Shown: piece after piece, positions 12,757-13,019 of the stretch
Layout: every line of letters starts with the position of its first letter
Numbering within the stretch: position 1 is the first letter of the stretch
Assembly (NCBI GenBank): GCA_023426765.1
Contig: JAEZBW010000433.1
Span: forward strand, 1-13,019
Reading direction: 5' to 3'
Source: Bacillota bacterium
GTDB taxonomy: Bacteria > Bacillota > Clostridia > DSM-8532
Length of the DNA: 13,019 bases
Position numbers and translations under genes: made by a program
Notes under the pieces: model-generated
The model's input: only the letters and a program-made list of their open reading frames with translations
The model's database searches: none
What the model was told of the DNA's origin: nothing

Positions 12757-13019
12757 TCAGCCAAACAGAAAGTACAAAATTCCGGCTATAATGCTGGTTA
12801 CGATACCATATACCAGCACCGGACCGGCTATTAAAAACATTTTTGCTCCGACTCCCATCACATAGCCTTCCTTTTTGTATTCCATGGCCGGCGACACAAT
12901 CGAATTGGCAAAGCCGGTAACAGGTATGGCAGCACCTGCACCGCCGACTCTTCCAATATTATCGTAGACATTGATTCCTGTCAGAAAAGCGCCAAGGAAA
13001 ATCATGATCAGCGTGGTTA
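12757..13019 (-). CDS. spoVAC: Stage V sporulation protein AC (SpoVAC), partial (N-terminus outside window)
   Basis: Membrane subunit of the SpoVA dipicolinate channel; SpoVAC of Bacillus subtilis behaves as a mechanosensitive channel. About 86 C-terminal residues are visible and the frame remains open upstream to the window edge, so an apparent ATG at 13005 is internal. Hallmarks are IFLGAFLTGINVYDNIGR, GAGAAIPVTGFANSIVSPAM, EYKKEGYVMGVGAKMF and a final membrane segment IAGPVLVYGIVTSIIAGILY. It is the first visible gene of the minus-strand spoVAC-spoVAD-spoVAE operon; its promoter (expected to depend on sigma-G) lies outside. Confidence 0.95.
   Translation of the reverse strand, partial: TTLIMIFLGAFLTGINVYDNIGRVGGAGAAIPVTGFANSIVSPAMEYKKEGYVMGVGAKMFLIAGPVLVYGIVTSIIAGILYFLFG

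Overview
The window looks like a piece of chromosome from an endospore-forming, probably strictly anaerobic member of the Clostridia. The evidence is a set of sporulation genes (spoIIR, spoVAC, spoVAD, spoVAE), an acyl-CoA dehydrogenase with electron-transfer flavoprotein genes whose EtfA carries an N-terminal two-cluster ferredoxin domain, moderate GC content, strong GGAGG-type ribosome binding sites and sigma-A-like promoters with 17-bp spacers. No species is assigned. All genes except one lie on the minus strand; the exception is a lytic transglycosylase at 5960-6613.

Layout from left to right. (1) 1-2745: a minus-strand operon acd-etfB-etfA with its own promoter, the etfA end being cut by the window edge. 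It resembles electron-bifurcating acyl-CoA dehydrogenase/Etf complexes such as caffeyl-CoA reductase. (2) 2761-3651: spoIIR, a forespore-to-mother-cell signal gene, as a single unit with a sigma-F-like promoter and a strong terminator. (3) 3724-5865: a methionyl-tRNA synthetase-family gene with a perfect -35 and a good -10 promoter, a leader hairpin and a terminator. Its KMSKS loop is degenerate. (4) 5884-6613: a lytic transglycosylase transcribed divergently from metG, with a 14-bp palindrome in its promoter spacer. (5) 6614-7113: a 500-bp non-coding stretch with a cluster of DnaA-box-like 9-mers and two and a half copies of a short repeat whose last copy supplies the 3' end of tsaD. (6) 7114-8236: tsaD (tRNA t6A modification) with its own promoter. 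(7) 8237-8532: a gene-free stretch with a potentially structured RNA region and a strong minus-strand terminator. (8) 8533-9327: uppP, undecaprenyl-diphosphate recycling. (9) 9376-10903: a membrane-anchored putative glycoside hydrolase of the DUF4015 type with a Pro/Thr linker. (10) 10997-11072: a palindromic dispersed-repeat-like element. (11) 11143-13019: the 3' part of a spoVA operon (spoVAC partial, spoVAD, spoVAE) ending in a terminator.

Taken together this is mainly core chromosome: sporulation signalling and dipicolinate uptake (spoIIR, spoVA), translation (metG, tsaD), cell-envelope metabolism (transglycosylase, uppP, the DUF4015 protein) and energy metabolism (acd-etf). I saw no phage, transposase, defence system or CRISPR array. 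The most interesting material is non-coding or at gene edges: the DnaA-box cluster, the repeat that ends tsaD, the foldable uppP-tsaD spacer, the cysteine-rich open frame behind the spoVAD stop, and the KMSKS-degenerate synthetase.
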